Source: Planctomycetaceae bacterium (GTDB lineage Bacteria > Planctomycetota > Planctomycetia > Pirellulales > Pirellulaceae). From it: 36,116 bases of DNA. How positions within the stretch are numbered: position 1 is the first letter of the stretch; each line of letters opens with the position of its first letter. Both the position numbers and the translations under genes were made by a program. The stretch is taken from positions 1-36,116 of the forward strand of contig JAIYDQ010000373.1 of NCBI GenBank assembly GCA_027487375.1, written 5' to 3'. Below, in pieces: positions 35,966 to 36,116 of the stretch. The notes under the pieces are model-generated. The model saw only the letters and a list, made by a program, of their open reading frames with translations. It made no database searches and was not told the DNA's origin.

Positions 35966-36116
35966 TCAGACTTGTTGTTGCAAAGTTCGCTCGTCCCAAA
36001 GAAGGAACCAAAAGCCAAGGCTTCCAATCAGTCCTGCAATCGCGACAGGGAGAATGATGCGATGGAGAGCGTGAGCTGATTCGGTATTGATTGACACACC
36101 AAGCGATTTAAAGACA
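35966..36116 (-). CDS. C-terminal end of a membrane protein, cut by the right edge
   Basis: A minus-strand frame enters from the right edge and ends at 35966-35968. Its 49 residues include SINTESAHALHRIILPVAIA and a continuing hydrophobic run with GLIGSLGFWFLLW, which looks like a C-terminal membrane helix followed by a short polar tail (DERTLQQQV). This is more protein-like than the overlapping frames at 35768-36079 (+) and 35839-36027 (-). The family cannot be named from this fragment. Confidence 0.55.
   Translation of the reverse strand, partial: VFKSLGVSINTESAHALHRIILPVAIAGLIGSLGFWFLLWDERTLQQQV

Noticed and set aside
35768-36079. Plus-strand ORF of 103 codons at the right edge
   Set aside because: Low-complexity Ser/Lys-rich composition, and it overlaps a better candidate, the C-terminus of a membrane protein on the minus strand.

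Overview
The window looks like chromosomal DNA of a planctomycete, probably a Pirellulaceae-like lineage of moderate GC. Several features support this: a paired DUF1592-type haem c protein and Tat-exported DUF1552 protein, a very large secreted protein with the LESRVLMA-type N-terminal motif and a dockerin-like end, a planctomycete-type protein ending in a Hint domain, many hypothetical exported proteins, weak or absent Shine-Dalgarno sequences, and repeat-rich intergenic regions. The assignment rests on recognising protein families by eye; no database search was possible. No rRNA, tRNA, transposase, integrase or CRISPR array was seen.

Layout. 1-256: left edge with a CGTACT-type hexamer repeat. 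257-2562: divergent GntP permease (-) and RNase PH (+). 2566-5666: a minus-strand operon of a GT2 glycosyltransferase, a BshC-like hypothetical coupled by a GTGA overlap, and a small membrane-anchored protein. 5881-6384: EVE-domain protein. 6456-9647: a 1063-aa secreted endonuclease/exonuclease/phosphatase-fold protein with cadherin, PKD and dockerin-like modules. 10018-14245: a minus-strand operon of a CPFC exported protein, a DUF4190/DUF3299-like protein and a YraQ/DUF318-type permease. 14778-17438: ClpB. 17439-18399: repeat-filled intergenic DNA. 18400-20379: Hint-domain exported protein. 20673-21941: exported TPR-like protein. 22277-26261: the DUF1592 and DUF1552 pair. 26565-27668: exported glycoside-hydrolase-like protein. 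27859-29832: SulP anion transporter with STAS and a C-terminal PII-like domain. 30026-30505: tail-anchored small protein. 31035-32135: HtrA-type protease. 32376-34091: pyrimidine salvage operon (pyrimidine-nucleoside phosphorylase and cytidine deaminase). 34223-34777: hypothetical helical protein. 34922-35746: TPR lipoprotein. 35966-36116: C-terminus of a membrane protein running off the right edge.

Two observations deserve most attention. First, the SulP transporter carries a PII/SbtB-like domain on its own polypeptide, which suggests built-in nucleotide sensing of anion (possibly bicarbonate) uptake. Second, at least five intergenic sites (about 87-201, 9892-9950, 14529-14620, 17722-17824 and 17984-18086) have a common design: two inverted arms of about 16-26 nt made of short repeated words, separated in four cases by a 50-67 nt centre. 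The arm words differ between sites but the overall size, about 90-115 bp, is similar. This suggests a dispersed family of stem-loop elements not explained by any gene here. The region after clpB also holds a 33-bp direct repeat containing a strong hairpin.

Most gene functions here are housekeeping or envelope-related: RNA processing, protein quality control (ClpB, HtrA), nucleoside salvage, transport (GntP, YraQ-type, SulP) and exported proteins of unknown substrate.
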